Assembly (NCBI GenBank): GCA_944389505.1
Contig: CALXMP010000003.1
Span: 124,001-188,000, forward strand
Source of the DNA: an uncultured Spirochaetaceae bacterium
Lineage (GTDB): Bacteria; Spirochaetota; Spirochaetia; Sphaerochaetales; Sphaerochaetaceae
DNA length: 64,000 bases
Direction: 5' to 3'
Below the pieces are notes generated by a model that worked only from the letters and a program-made list of their open reading frames with translations, was not told the DNA's origin and made no database searches. The position numbers and the translations under genes are program-made. Within the stretch, counting starts at the first letter, position 1. Every line of letters starts with the position of its first letter. Shown here in pieces: positions 32,607 to 41,433 of the stretch.

Positions 32607-32628
32607 GAACTACAATTTGGAGGATAAT

Positions 32629-33519
32629 ATGGACGCAAAGCTTAAGGCGCTGCTTGCAGATCCCTCGAAGAAGATGGATGCAGCAGAGCTTTCGTATCTT
32701 GCAGCATGCTTCAGAAGAACCATGTTCAGCGTTCTTCATGAAAGGGGCACAGGGCACTGGGGTGGAGCCGCTTCCGCTGCTGAGCTTGTGACATCACTCT
32801 ATTTCAATAGACTCAGGATCAATCCTGCAGACCCGCAGTGGGCTGACAGGGATCGCTTCATACTCTCAAAGGGCCATGCAAGCGTGAATCTCTATACGGT
32901 TCTCGCAGCACGCGGATTCTTCTCAGAGGATCTTCTTCCTTCCTTCAGAACACTGGGAAGCATTCTCCAGGGCCATCCTGCAATGCTCAAGGTTCCTGGT
33001 GTCGATATGTCCACAGGTGCTCTCGGACATGGACTTTCAGTCGGCCTCGGTATGGCTATGGCTGCAAAGCTCTCCGGTAAGAAGTACTGGACATATGTCA
33101 TGACAGGTGAGGGATGTCTCGATGAGGGTTCTTCCTGGGAGGCTATGCTTGCAGCTGCCAAGTACAAGCCGGAAGGACTTGTCCTGATGATTGACTACAA
33201 CAAGGTCCAGCTCGATGGAACAGAGGACCAGATCCTCTCTCTCGAGCCTCTCCGCGATAAGCTCACAGCATTTGGCTGGCATGTTGCTGATGCCAAGTAT
33301 GATGGCAATAACACTGCAGATATCCTTAAATCCTTCGAGTGGATGGATAGCGACAACGTATGGCCGAAGGCTGTCATCTATGACACGATCAAGGGCAAGG
33401 GCGTTGATTTCTCTGAGGGTAAGAACACATGGCATGGAGCCAAGATCGATGACGAGCACTACAATATCGGAATCGTCCAGCTCGAAGAGGATGTAAAGAA
33501 GAAGGAGGCACTTATATGA
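32629..33519 (+). CDS. Transketolase, N-terminal (TPP-binding) subunit, 296 aa
   Basis: Half-size transketolase. HWGGAASAAELVTSLYF, then SKGHASVNLYTVLAA and DMSTGALGHGLSVGLGMA are the substrate/TPP regions, and MTGEGCLDEGSSWEAMLAA followed by IDYNKVQLDG contains the GDG-like Mg-TPP motif (here GEG). ATG 32629 has GGAGG 6 nt upstream. The partner subunit overlaps by 4 nt. Split transketolases occur in sugar- and sulfosugar-breakdown clusters, transferring two-carbon units; in this operon the donor is unknown. Confidence 0.92.
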   Translation: MDAKLKALLADPSKKMDAAELSYLAACFRRTMFSVLHERGTGHWGGAASAAELVTSLYFNRLRINPADPQWADRDRFILSKGHASVNLYTVLAARGFFSEDLLPSFRTLGSILQGHPAMLKVPGVDMSTGALGHGLSVGLGMAMAAKLSGKKYWTYVMTGEGCLDEGSSWEAMLAAAKYKPEGLVLMIDYNKVQLDGTEDQILSLEPLRDKLTAFGWHVADAKYDGNNTADILKSFEWMDSDNVWPKAVIYDTIKGKGVDFSEGKNTWHGAKIDDEHYNIGIVQLEEDVKKKEALI

Positions 33520-34445
33520 GCAAGGCTATGCGTGACGCGTTCGGCGATCATCTTCTGGCACTTGGAAAGGATCATCCAGAGCTTGTTGTTCTTGATGCGG
33601 ATGTCTCCAGCTCCACAAAGAGCGCTAAGTTCGGAAAAGAGTATCCAGACAGATTCTTCAATGTCGGTGTTGCTGAGGGTAACCTCGCAGGCATGGCTGC
33701 CGGTCTTGCCACATGCGGCTATCATCCGGTAATCAATGCATTCGCCATCTTCCTCTCTCTGAAGAGCCTCGACCAGATCAGGAATGATATGTGCTACAAC
33801 AGCCTTCCTGTCGTGATCGCAGGTGCATATGGCGGACTTTCCGACAGCTTCGATGGAGCCAGCCATCAGGCTATCGAGGATATTGCTATATTCCGCTCCA
33901 TTCCGAATATGGAAGTCATCGTTCCTTCTGATGCCCGCCAGGCAGAGCTTGCTCTTGAGTATGCTCTCGGAAGGAAGAACCCTGTTTATATCAGGCTCAA
34001 CAGGAATGAGATGCCTGATATCGATACCGATAAGGATGCTTTCTTCGCAGGAAAGGCTGTCAAGGTCAGGGAAGGCAAGGATGTGACGATCGCTGCAAAC
34101 GGCATCACAGCATCCATGGCTGTCTCTGCTGCAGATCTTCTTGCTGCAAAGGGTATCAGCGCTGAGGTTTTCTCCGTACCTTTCGTAAAGCCGATCGATA
34201 CAGCTTCCATCTTCGAATCAGTAAAGAAGACGGGTGCTCTCGTTACGGTCGAGGAAGCAGTCCTCAATGGCAGCTTCTACTCCGCAATCGCAGAGAAGGC
34301 TTTCGCGGAGGGTGTCAGTGCCAAGGTCTGCCCGATCGGAATCGATGACAAGTTCGGTGAGACAGGTCCTTATATTGAGCTCCTGGCCCATTATGGTCTT
34401 TCTGCTGAGGCTATTGCTGAGAAGGCAGAGAAGCTTATAAAGTAA
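33516..34445 (+). CDS. Transketolase, C-terminal subunit, 309 aa
   Basis: Pyrimidine-binding and C-terminal domains. LDADVSSSTKSAKF and FFNVGVAEGNLAGMAAGLAT (containing the conserved Glu that activates TPP), then GAYGGLSDSFDGASHQAIED and VIVPSDARQAE. A transketolase C-domain follows (about 190-309; VEEAVLNGSFYSAIAE). Pairs with the preceding gene, coupled by ATGA. Confidence 0.93.
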   Translation: MSKAMRDAFGDHLLALGKDHPELVVLDADVSSSTKSAKFGKEYPDRFFNVGVAEGNLAGMAAGLATCGYHPVINAFAIFLSLKSLDQIRNDMCYNSLPVVIAGAYGGLSDSFDGASHQAIEDIAIFRSIPNMEVIVPSDARQAELALEYALGRKNPVYIRLNRNEMPDIDTDKDAFFAGKAVKVREGKDVTIAANGITASMAVSAADLLAAKGISAEVFSVPFVKPIDTASIFESVKKTGALVTVEEAVLNGSFYSAIAEKAFAEGVSAKVCPIGIDDKFGETGPYIELLAHYGLSAEAIAEKAEKLIK

Positions 34446-34477
34446 TTTCCGGCTTTAAAGCCAAAGGAGATAAAACG

Positions 34478-35761
34478 ATGGATTATTTTGCAAAAGCGTA
34501 TGAGCTTCTGAAAGCTTGGAAGGGTGACGCCTATACATTCGGTGTAGGTTGCCTTGATAAGGTTGGCAGCATTGCTGCCGGATTCGGAAAGAAGGCTCTC
34601 CTTGTATCCAACACAACATACATGAAGGCTGTTGCCGATGAGGTCGAGGCATCTCTCAAGGCAGCTGGCGTTGAGATTGTCGGAGGAAAGATTGCTCCGG
34701 ATGCAAAGCCGAATGCACCAAGGGAAGACGTATACAGACTCACGACATATGTCCTCCAGTTCCAGCCTGATGTAATCGTAGCTGTCGGCGGCGGTTCGAC
34801 AATCGATGCATGCAAAGCAGCAAGCATGCTTGCAACACTCGGCGCGAAGATCTCTCCTGAGATCGATGAGTATTTCGGTACAGGAAAGGTCACGGATTAC
34901 CTCGCATCGACAGGCGCAAAGCTTGTTCCTGTATTCGCTATCGAGACAAGCGCATCAAGCGGCGCTCATCTCACGAAGTACTCCAACATCACAGATCCTG
35001 TAGCAGGACAGAAGAAGCTCATTGTCGATCCGGCAATCATCCCGGCTGCTTCTCTCTTCGACTATAAGGTCACATGCACGATGCCTGTAAAGGTCACCAT
35101 CGACGGTGCTATGGACGCTATTGCCCATACATTCGAGGTATTCTGCATGGCTAAGGGTGATGCTTATGACAAGGCACGCGAGCTTGCAGAGGCTGCAATC
35201 GGTCTTGTTGTCGATAACGCTGGCGAGATCATCAAGAATCCTGGCGATATCAAGGCAAGAGAGGCTATCGGTCTCGCAACAGACCTCGGTGGCTATGCAA
35301 TCATGGTTGGCGGAACATCCGGCCCGCACCTCACATCCTTCAGCCTCGTTGATATCGTAGGTCATGGAACAGCATGCGGACTTATGAACCCGTACTACCT
35401 CGTATTCTACAGCAAGGCTATCCAGCCTCAGCTCAAGATCGTCGGCAACATCTTCAAGAAGCACGGCTACACCGATGCTGATATCGACAAGCTTGAGGGT
35501 AGAGCTCTTGCAGAGGCAGTTGCAAATGCAATGATCGCATTCTGGAAGTCAATCGGCGCTCCTACAACGCTTGCTGATATCCCGGGCTTCAAGAAGGATG
35601 TGCATATCCCGAGAGCTCTCAAGGCTGCAAAGGATCCTGATCTCAAGATGAAGCTGCAGAATATGCCTGTATCGATGACAGCTGATGATGTCGATGAGTA
35701 TATGGCTCCGATTCTCGAAGCTGCTGCAACTGGTGATCTTTCACTGATCAAGGAAATGTAA
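34478..35761 (+). CDS. Iron-containing alcohol dehydrogenase, 427 aa
   Basis: Group III metal-dependent alcohol dehydrogenase. NAD-binding GGGSTIDACKAASML (about 107-121). Metal ligands are expected from DGAMDAIAHTFE (Asp/His near 208-215) and from the FSLVDIVGHGTACG block (about 290, His). Length slightly above the common 385 because of inserts. Clear Shine-Dalgarno AAAGGAG. In this operon it probably interconverts an aldehyde or ketone released by the transketolase and its alcohol. Confidence 0.88.
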   Translation: MDYFAKAYELLKAWKGDAYTFGVGCLDKVGSIAAGFGKKALLVSNTTYMKAVADEVEASLKAAGVEIVGGKIAPDAKPNAPREDVYRLTTYVLQFQPDVIVAVGGGSTIDACKAASMLATLGAKISPEIDEYFGTGKVTDYLASTGAKLVPVFAIETSASSGAHLTKYSNITDPVAGQKKLIVDPAIIPAASLFDYKVTCTMPVKVTIDGAMDAIAHTFEVFCMAKGDAYDKARELAEAAIGLVVDNAGEIIKNPGDIKAREAIGLATDLGGYAIMVGGTSGPHLTSFSLVDIVGHGTACGLMNPYYLVFYSKAIQPQLKIVGNIFKKHGYTDADIDKLEGRALAEAVANAMIAFWKSIGAPTTLADIPGFKKDVHIPRALKAAKDPDLKMKLQNMPVSMTADDVDEYMAPILEAAATGDLSLIKEM

Positions 35762-35773
35762 CGGAGGAAAAGC

Positions 35774-37150
35774 ATGCTGGCTGCGAATCCATTTGGTCCA
35801 TCATTCGGGGATCTGCAGATTCCTGATAACACATTCATAGCGCATATGGAGGGGGCTTCCCCCATGGCCAATCCTGGCAAGGCGATCCTTGAGTCGCTTT
35901 CCGCTCCTATCGCATCTGAGAGCCTGGCTAAGATAGCCAAAGGCAAGAAGGATGCAAAGAAGGCGGCCAAGGCTGTCATTGTCGTATCGGACAATACGCG
36001 CCCTGTCCCGTACAAGGGGGAAGAAGGGATCCTGATGCCTGTAATAGACACACTTATGGATGCAGGATTCAAAGCTGATGAGATCACGGTGCTTATCGCA
36101 ACCGGCATGCATCGCCCCATGGCTGAGGGCGAGATCCGCTCGATGCTGGATAGCCGCGTATTCGATCTCGGCATAAAGGTTGTGAACCATGAGCCGAAGA
36201 ATGATGCGAGGCTGTCCTTCCTCGGCATGACAAAGCGCGGTACGAAGGTCATGATTGATTCGGTCTACACCGAAGCCGATCTCAAGATCGCGACCGGTCT
36301 TGTCGAGAGCCATTTCATGGCTGGTGCCTCAGGTGGCAGGAAGGCTATCTGCCCGGGCATCATAGGCGAGGAATCGACATTCATATTCCATGGTCCAGCT
36401 CTTATGGATGATGAGAATTCGCGTGATCTTGTGATTGAGGGCAACCCCGTGCATGAGGAGAGCCTTGAGGTCGCAAAGATGGCCGGTGTCGATTTCATAG
36501 TCAATGTTACGCTTGACCACAGCTTCCATGTGACAGGAGTTTTCTCCGGAGATCTGGAGAAGGCCCATCTGGCAGCGGTTGAGCATATAAGGAAGGATGT
36601 AGAGGTTGCTATCCCTGCCCAGGCCGATATAGTGATCACACATGCAGGATTCGTAGGAATCAACCACTACCAGGCTGCAAAGTGCGGTGTGGCATCGCTG
36701 GGCGCGCTCAAGAAGGATGGCTATCTCATAACAATCGCTAACTGCACAGATCAGGGCAATGTGATTGGAAGCGCCAATTACCGCACAGCGCTTGCGCTTC
36801 TCCACCTTGATGGCCCTGATAAATTCAATAAGCTTCTCAGAAGCCCCGACTGGGTGTTCCTCCCGGAGCAGTGGCAGGTACAGGAGTGGGCGAAGGTATT
36901 CAGAAGGATTCCTGAGAACCATTACTATTTCTTCGCTCCCCAGATTCCTCATCGTGAGTTCGATCTTCTGCCCGGAATCGATATCAGGACACTCGGCAAT
37001 GAGGATGAGAAGGATAAGAATGTCTATTCCAGAATGGTCGAGCTCGCCATCTCGGATATAGAGAAGAGGACAGGAAAGAAGAGGGAGGATATGAAGATCA
37101 TCTATATCGCGGATGGTCCATATGAGATTCCTGTTGTCAAGGAGGGATGA
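35774..37150 (+). CDS. LarA-like nickel-pincer racemase/epimerase, 458 aa
   Basis: DUF2088/LarA family, 2-hydroxyacid racemases that use the nickel pincer nucleotide (NPN). Seen: VSDNTRPVPY (about 72-81, DxTRP motif), IATGMHRP (about 111-118, catalytic His), VVNHEPKNDA, and VESHFMAGASGGRKAICPG (about 178-196), whose Lys forms the covalent cofactor link. C-terminal domain follows. GGAGG precedes ATG. Cofactor-making larB, larC and larE are not in the window. Characterised relatives epimerise lactate, malate, phenyllactate or aldonates; in this operon a sugar acid is likely. Confidence 0.85.
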   Translation: MLAANPFGPSFGDLQIPDNTFIAHMEGASPMANPGKAILESLSAPIASESLAKIAKGKKDAKKAAKAVIVVSDNTRPVPYKGEEGILMPVIDTLMDAGFKADEITVLIATGMHRPMAEGEIRSMLDSRVFDLGIKVVNHEPKNDARLSFLGMTKRGTKVMIDSVYTEADLKIATGLVESHFMAGASGGRKAICPGIIGEESTFIFHGPALMDDENSRDLVIEGNPVHEESLEVAKMAGVDFIVNVTLDHSFHVTGVFSGDLEKAHLAAVEHIRKDVEVAIPAQADIVITHAGFVGINHYQAAKCGVASLGALKKDGYLITIANCTDQGNVIGSANYRTALALLHLDGPDKFNKLLRSPDWVFLPEQWQVQEWAKVFRRIPENHYYFFAPQIPHREFDLLPGIDIRTLGNEDEKDKNVYSRMVELAISDIEKRTGKKREDMKIIYIADGPYEIPVVKEG

Positions 37151-37152
37151 TA

Positions 37153-37962
37153 ATGAAGCTCGGAGTTGCTATTGCAAGTGACAATGCTCTTCCATCGGCG
37201 TTTGTCGTGATGAGGGGCCTTGAGAAATCAATAAAGCTGGCGCATGAATTCGGCTATGACGGTGTCGAGCTTGCGCTTAAGGAACCAGATGAGATGCCTG
37301 CAAAAGAGCTGCTTGATCTTCTGAAGAAGAATTCAATGGAAGTATCAGCAATCTCATCAGGGCAGGTGTTTGCTGCCAGAGGACTGATGTTCACCGATCC
37401 TGATAAGGAGAAGAGGGCGGAGCTCTTCAAGAGCTTCTGCGGGTTCATCGATCTTGCATCTGCATCAGGCTGTGGACTTGTGAATATCGGAAGAGTCCGC
37501 GGTTCAATCGGAACACGTGATAAGAACGAAGCTGAGAAGCTTTTCCTTGATATGGCCAACACTCTCTGTGACTATGCTGAGAAGCAGGGTGTCACAATGA
37601 TACTTGAGCCAGTCAACCGCTATGAGATTGATTACATCAACAGCACGGATGAGGGAGCTGAGCTTGTACGCAAGGTGAACAGACCCAACTTCACGATGAT
37701 GCCTGATGTATTCCATATGAATATCGAGGATGACCACATCGGCGAGGCGCTGATAAGGAATCGCGAATTTGTCAGATACATCCATCTCGCTGATTCCAAC
37801 AGGCATGCTCCTGGCGACGGACATCTCGATTTCGACGATATCTTCAGTGCCCTTGGAAAGATCGGATATGACGGATGGTGCACAGTAGAATGCCTGCCAT
37901 TCCCTGATCCGGAGACAGCGGCAAAGAGAGCCGTTGCTTTCCTCAGACATAGATATATCTGA
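37153..37962 (+). CDS. Sugar isomerase/epimerase, TIM barrel, 269 aa
   Basis: AP_endonuc_2 / xylose-isomerase-like barrel. MKLGVAIAS opens strand 1, EFGYDGVELALKEPDEMP carries the first conserved Glu (about 36-38), ILEPVNRYEID the second metal ligand Glu (about 149), and MMPDVFHMNIEDD and YIHLADSNRHAPGDGHLDF (about 212-230) the His/Asp set. ATG 37153 is chosen because AAGGAGG lies 6 nt upstream; ATG 37147 abuts it. Overlaps nothing but follows the larA-like stop by 2 nt. Ends the operon at a terminator. Substrate unknown. Confidence 0.85.
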   Translation: MKLGVAIASDNALPSAFVVMRGLEKSIKLAHEFGYDGVELALKEPDEMPAKELLDLLKKNSMEVSAISSGQVFAARGLMFTDPDKEKRAELFKSFCGFIDLASASGCGLVNIGRVRGSIGTRDKNEAEKLFLDMANTLCDYAEKQGVTMILEPVNRYEIDYINSTDEGAELVRKVNRPNFTMMPDVFHMNIEDDHIGEALIRNREFVRYIHLADSNRHAPGDGHLDFDDIFSALGKIGYDGWCTVECLPFPDPETAAKRAVAFLRHRYI

Positions 37963-37989
37963 TAATTTCAGTGGTAGACCTCCATGCTT

Positions 37990-38013
37990 GCTCCCGGGGA
38001 CGGGAGCTTTTCT
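37990..38013 (+). terminator. Intrinsic terminator of the transketolase operon
   Basis: GCTCCC-GGGGAC-GGGAGC followed by TTTTCTTT. Confidence 0.88.
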
Positions 38014-38374
38014 TTCGGCTTATACTGGTTGCTACGGAGAATAGCCACTGGATTCTCAGTACAATCAAGCGAAATTTACTGAGAATATGTTGTTGATCCG
38101 CATCCTGTGTATTATTATTCGGACATGTACTTGTATGAGAATCCCGATTGGCCGAAGTTCATTATCGATAAAAGCATAATAAAGCCTGCGGGAGGAATGC
38201 TGCTCAGAGTGCGGTGCTTTCTCGATGGGATAATGAGTATAGTACCAGGGAAGGGAGAATATGCTCAGGCGCTTGCCGAATCCCTTGAGGCTTCGTGGGC
38301 AATTGAGGGAATCAGTCTCTCCGATGAAGATATCTTCTCATCTATTGCAAAGAGGTTGGGAATTCCTTATCCCG

Positions 38375-38500
38375 TGGACCACTCCATCCTAGCTAACGCT
38401 TAGAGGCTGGAGCTTCCGGCTTCATCGCAGAACGCTTCCATGCCTCATATGAGGCATCAAAGCCTGACATCCGCTCCACCGGAGTAGGTGTCTGTCCCGG
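38375..38500 (-). ncRNA. Predicted omega-RNA (guide scaffold) at the TnpB right end
   Basis: In IS605 elements the 3' end of tnpB plus the right end is processed into the guide RNA. The last 90 bases here are conserved in the non-coding orphan copy at 11487-11574, although the orphan no longer encodes protein, which supports an RNA role. The guide would be the adjoining fic sequence, minus strand, starting CGGGATAAGG at 38374. The 5' limit is approximate. Confidence 0.6.
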
Positions 38501-39724
38501 ACACCTGCAGGCTATCTCATGCTTGCCTGCAAGAAGCAATGCCTTAGCACTTTTCACATCACGGTCCTCAGTGTACCCGCATGCAGGGCATGCGAATGTC
38601 CTGTCCGAGAGCGTAATGTCATTGTGTATATGCCCGCATATAGGGCACATCCTCGTCGATGGGAAGAATCTGTCTATCAGAAGGACATTGGGGTTGGACA
38701 TGAGCTTCCTCCTCAGCGTGCCTAGCGCAGAGCTCTGCACCTGCTTCCCGAAGAGCCCCTTGTGCCATCCCTTGATGTTCTCATCCTGCATGACGATGAG
38801 CTTCCTTCCTGTGACTATATCATGGTATGCCTGGTTCGCTATCGCCTTCCTCCTGTTGGAAAGCCTCTCGTACTCCCTCTGGATGCGCCTCTTCGTGTCA
38901 CGCCAGCCCCTGGAGCCCTTCTTCTGCCTTGCGAGCTTCCGCTGAAGCCCTTTGAGGCGTTCCGGTTCTCGGACCGATATATCATATTTCTCTCCATCGG
39001 AGGTCGTTATCGCTGTCTTTATCCCGAAGTCGATGCCGAGATCAGGCTTCGTCTCTGATTCCTTGCTGTCTTCATGCTTCTGTATATAGCATGTCAGCAT
39101 GAGGTATATGCCCGAAGGCTTCTTCACAAGCCTTGCGTTGGCGTATTCAGCTCCGGCAGGTATCTGCTCCATGCCGAATACGCGTATGGGTCTCTTTATC
39201 CCTGCTATATGGATGGTGTTCCTATACTTCCCGTTCTTATTGCCATCAGGGCCATAGCATATCCAGTGGGTGTTGCCATACTGGTTGAGCTCGATTGAAT
39301 CATATGATGACCTGAACTTCAGCTTCCCGTTCCTCTTCCCTGTCTTCCTGCGCTTCGCGGCAAGGGATGCCATGTCCTGCTTCAGGGATGTGTATACCGT
39401 CTGTATGAACTTTGCTGGCATCGTCAGTTTCCTTGCGACAGCATTGCCATCCTTATCAAGGGAAGTGATGCATCGTGTCCTGGTATCGAAGTCCCTGAAC
39501 ATATCATTGCTGAGGCCAAGGAGATAGTTGCAGAGCCATCTGCATTCAGCGAAGAAGAGAAAGAGCTTATTGCGTTCTGCGTTGTTCAGGCACTTCAGAT
39601 CCAGCTTGAGCTCCACTGTGAGAGGGCGCATAGAGGCATGGCGGAGGCGGGTATCCTCGCCCTTTTCCCTTATCCTTCTGCTCTTGTTTTCCCTCTCCTC
39701 TTTTGTCATATCATATTTTACCAT
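38393..39724 (-). CDS. tnpB: TnpB RNA-guided nuclease, 443 aa
   Basis: Ancestor-type of Cas12. The RuvC-like triad is intact: Asp in DLGIDFGIKTA (about 230), Glu in VMQDENIKGWH (about 313) and Asp in GYTEDRDVKSAKAL (about 390). The zinc finger CPICGH...CPACGY lies between the last two. The N-terminal OrfB_IS605 helical domain is complete. The start at 39724 abuts the left end; an internal ATG (39709, MTKEEREN) is an alternative. The C-terminal 40 residues overlap the predicted omega-RNA. All catalytic motifs are present, so it may still cleave an empty fic allele next to CTGAT. Confidence 0.93.
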   Translation of the reverse strand: MVKYDMTKEERENKSRRIREKGEDTRLRHASMRPLTVELKLDLKCLNNAERNKLFLFFAECRWLCNYLLGLSNDMFRDFDTRTRCITSLDKDGNAVARKLTMPAKFIQTVYTSLKQDMASLAAKRRKTGKRNGKLKFRSSYDSIELNQYGNTHWICYGPDGNKNGKYRNTIHIAGIKRPIRVFGMEQIPAGAEYANARLVKKPSGIYLMLTCYIQKHEDSKESETKPDLGIDFGIKTAITTSDGEKYDISVREPERLKGLQRKLARQKKGSRGWRDTKRRIQREYERLSNRRKAIANQAYHDIVTGRKLIVMQDENIKGWHKGLFGKQVQSSALGTLRRKLMSNPNVLLIDRFFPSTRMCPICGHIHNDITLSDRTFACPACGYTEDRDVKSAKALLLAGKHEIACRCPGQTPTPVERMSGFDASYEAWKRSAMKPEAPASKR

Positions 39725-40592
39725 GGATCAGGATATTATGCAAAAGGAATATGCGATATCCCATGATTCATCTCATCGCTTATGGAAGCGGGAGTCTTCT
39801 CGCGGAGTAGGGATAAAACGGGGACTGTTCAGGGATGATAGCGTCTATATAATGTCTGGCAGATACAAGAACAGTGAGATCATCTATGAAGCCCCTCCTG
39901 CCTCTAAGGTGGGAATGATGATGGATGAATTCATAAGCTTCGTGAACAGCGGACTCTATTCCGATCCTGTCATGGCTGCGATAGCCCATTATTACCTTGC
40001 AGCAATCCATCCTTTCGAGGATGGGAATGGCAGGGTTGCAAGGATTGTAAGCGACTATGTGATGAATAGGAGCAATGAAGGTTTCCCATCGGTGTTCGTT
40101 TCGTCTGAAATCAAGAAGAAGCAGAGTGAGTGCTATTCTATTCTGAACAGGATCTCTGCAGGTTCTTCGATGGACATTACAGAATGGGTGGTATGGTTCC
40201 TTGAAAGGATGATTGATTCCTATGTCGCCGCCATAGCCAGAATCCAGGATTCTTTCAGGATGAAAGCATTCAGGGAAAGAGCCAGAGAGCATAATCTCAA
40301 TGCAAGGCAGCTTAAATTCCTCGGGAAAGTACTCGATGAAGACTGGAAGGGAGCGATTACAGCAAAGAAGTATGCAGCTATCACAGAGTGCCATCCCGAT
40401 ACGGCGAACCGCGATCTCAGGAAGCTTGTAGGATACGGACTGATTGTAAAAGAAGAAGGGGGAAGCAAGAATACCCATTATTCAGTTCTGATTGATCCAT
40501 GCTGATTTCCTGAAAAATCTTTTCTTTCTCATTTTCTTTTAATTTTCGTTTGTTATCGTTTAGTCATGGAAAAGATAAAGGAGAAAAGAAAT

Positions 40593-41330
40593 ATGAAGAA
40601 AAACATCAAGAGAACTCTTATGGCGGCTCTGCTTATCATGATTGTTCCTGGAATGCTGTTTGCTGCTATATCACGTACAGAGGCAGAGGATATTGCTCTC
40701 AGGGATGCAGGTGTTGAGAGGACGGAGTTCCTCCATACGGAGCGTGGCAGGGAAGATGGCAGGACTGTCTACGATGTTGAGTTCTATGCGGATGGTACTG
40801 AATACGACTATGAGATAGATGCTGAGACCGGTGCGATAATCTCGAAGGACTTTGAAGCTGAGCGCTACAGAGGCGGCAATTCAGGCGAGATGATTGATGA
40901 GATAGAGGCGGAGGAGATCGCGCTTGCTGATGCAGGGCTTTCCTGGGAGGATGCCGAGTACTTCCGCACGAAGATGGACAGGGATCATGGCATGATTGTC
41001 TATGAGGTGGAATTCTCTGATGGACATCATAAATATGAGTACAGCATAGCAGCTGATGGCGGAAGGATTCTGGAGTATTCGGAGGAGGTCGTCAGGTCAT
41101 ACAGAGGCGGGGATACGATATCTATCGAAGAGGCTTCGAGAATTGCTCTCGATCGCGTGCCGGGTGCAACCGATAAGGATATCATGATCCGTGCTGAGCG
41201 CGATGATGGCAGAAGAATCTACGAAGGTTCCATCTGGTTCGACAGGACAGAGTATGAGTTCGAGATCGATGCTGCGACAGGCCGCATAATCGAATGGGAC
41301 CGCGACAGGGAGCGCGATGGCTTCTTCTGA
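40593..41330 (+). CDS. Secreted three-PepSY-domain protein, 245 aa
   Basis: Signal peptide (KRTLMAALLIMIVPGMLFAA) followed by three PepSY repeats of about 70 residues. Each opens with A-x-x-I-A-L-x-D-A/R-V-like (AEDIALRDAGVE, AEEIALADAGLS, ASRIALDRVPGA) and closes with YEFEIDAATGRIIEWD-like strands. PepSY domains are often periplasmic peptidase inhibitors or regulatory modules. Very acidic. ATG 40593 follows AAAGGAG. Stands alone downstream of fic. Confidence 0.82.
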   Translation: MKKNIKRTLMAALLIMIVPGMLFAAISRTEAEDIALRDAGVERTEFLHTERGREDGRTVYDVEFYADGTEYDYEIDAETGAIISKDFEAERYRGGNSGEMIDEIEAEEIALADAGLSWEDAEYFRTKMDRDHGMIVYEVEFSDGHHKYEYSIAADGGRILEYSEEVVRSYRGGDTISIEEASRIALDRVPGATDKDIMIRAERDDGRRIYEGSIWFDRTEYEFEIDAATGRIIEWDRDRERDGFF

Positions 41331-41433
41331 TAGCTGTTAATCATTGTCGCTCTCATGCTAGAATCATGGCATGAGAAGCGACTGGAGAAGACCGGAGGAG
41401 TATGATCTTCCAAAAGAGGGGGAGAGACGCATC

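Larger units (their letters stand above)
38375..39726 (-). mobile_element. IS605-group TnpB-only insertion element, 1352 bp
   Basis: Single-ORF (IS1341-like) element lying antisense in the fic gene; no tnpA. Ends deduced by frame restoration of fic and by comparison with the orphan copy at 11.5 kb. The left end is next to CTGAT (minus strand, 39731-39727), close to the TTGAT type of target/TAM; the right end follows GGTCCA (38380-38375). Terminal inverted repeats and target duplication are absent, as expected for this group. Almost no non-coding DNA lies before tnpB. Confidence 0.75.
38125..40505 (+). pseudogene. Fic-family AMPylase gene interrupted by a TnpB element
   Basis: Left part 38125-38374 encodes a DUF4172-type head (MYLYENPDWPKF, then ASWAIEGISLSDEDIFSSIA). 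The right part 39727-40505 carries the Fic core with HPFEDGNGRVARI (catalytic His, intact), EAPPASKVGMMMDEF and a C-terminal winged helix. Joining 38374 to 39727 gives one open frame of 342 codons plus stop across the join (...GIPYPDQDIMQKEY...). Fic proteins transfer AMP or other groups onto target proteins; SAIEG-like SWAIEG near residue 56 is the usual inhibitory-helix motif. As it stands, only fragments can be made. Confidence 0.85.

Noticed and set aside
41371-41433. 21-residue N-terminal extension of TruA
   Set aside because: No ribosome site at 41371, whereas GGGGGAG precedes ATG 41434, which gives the usual TruA start.
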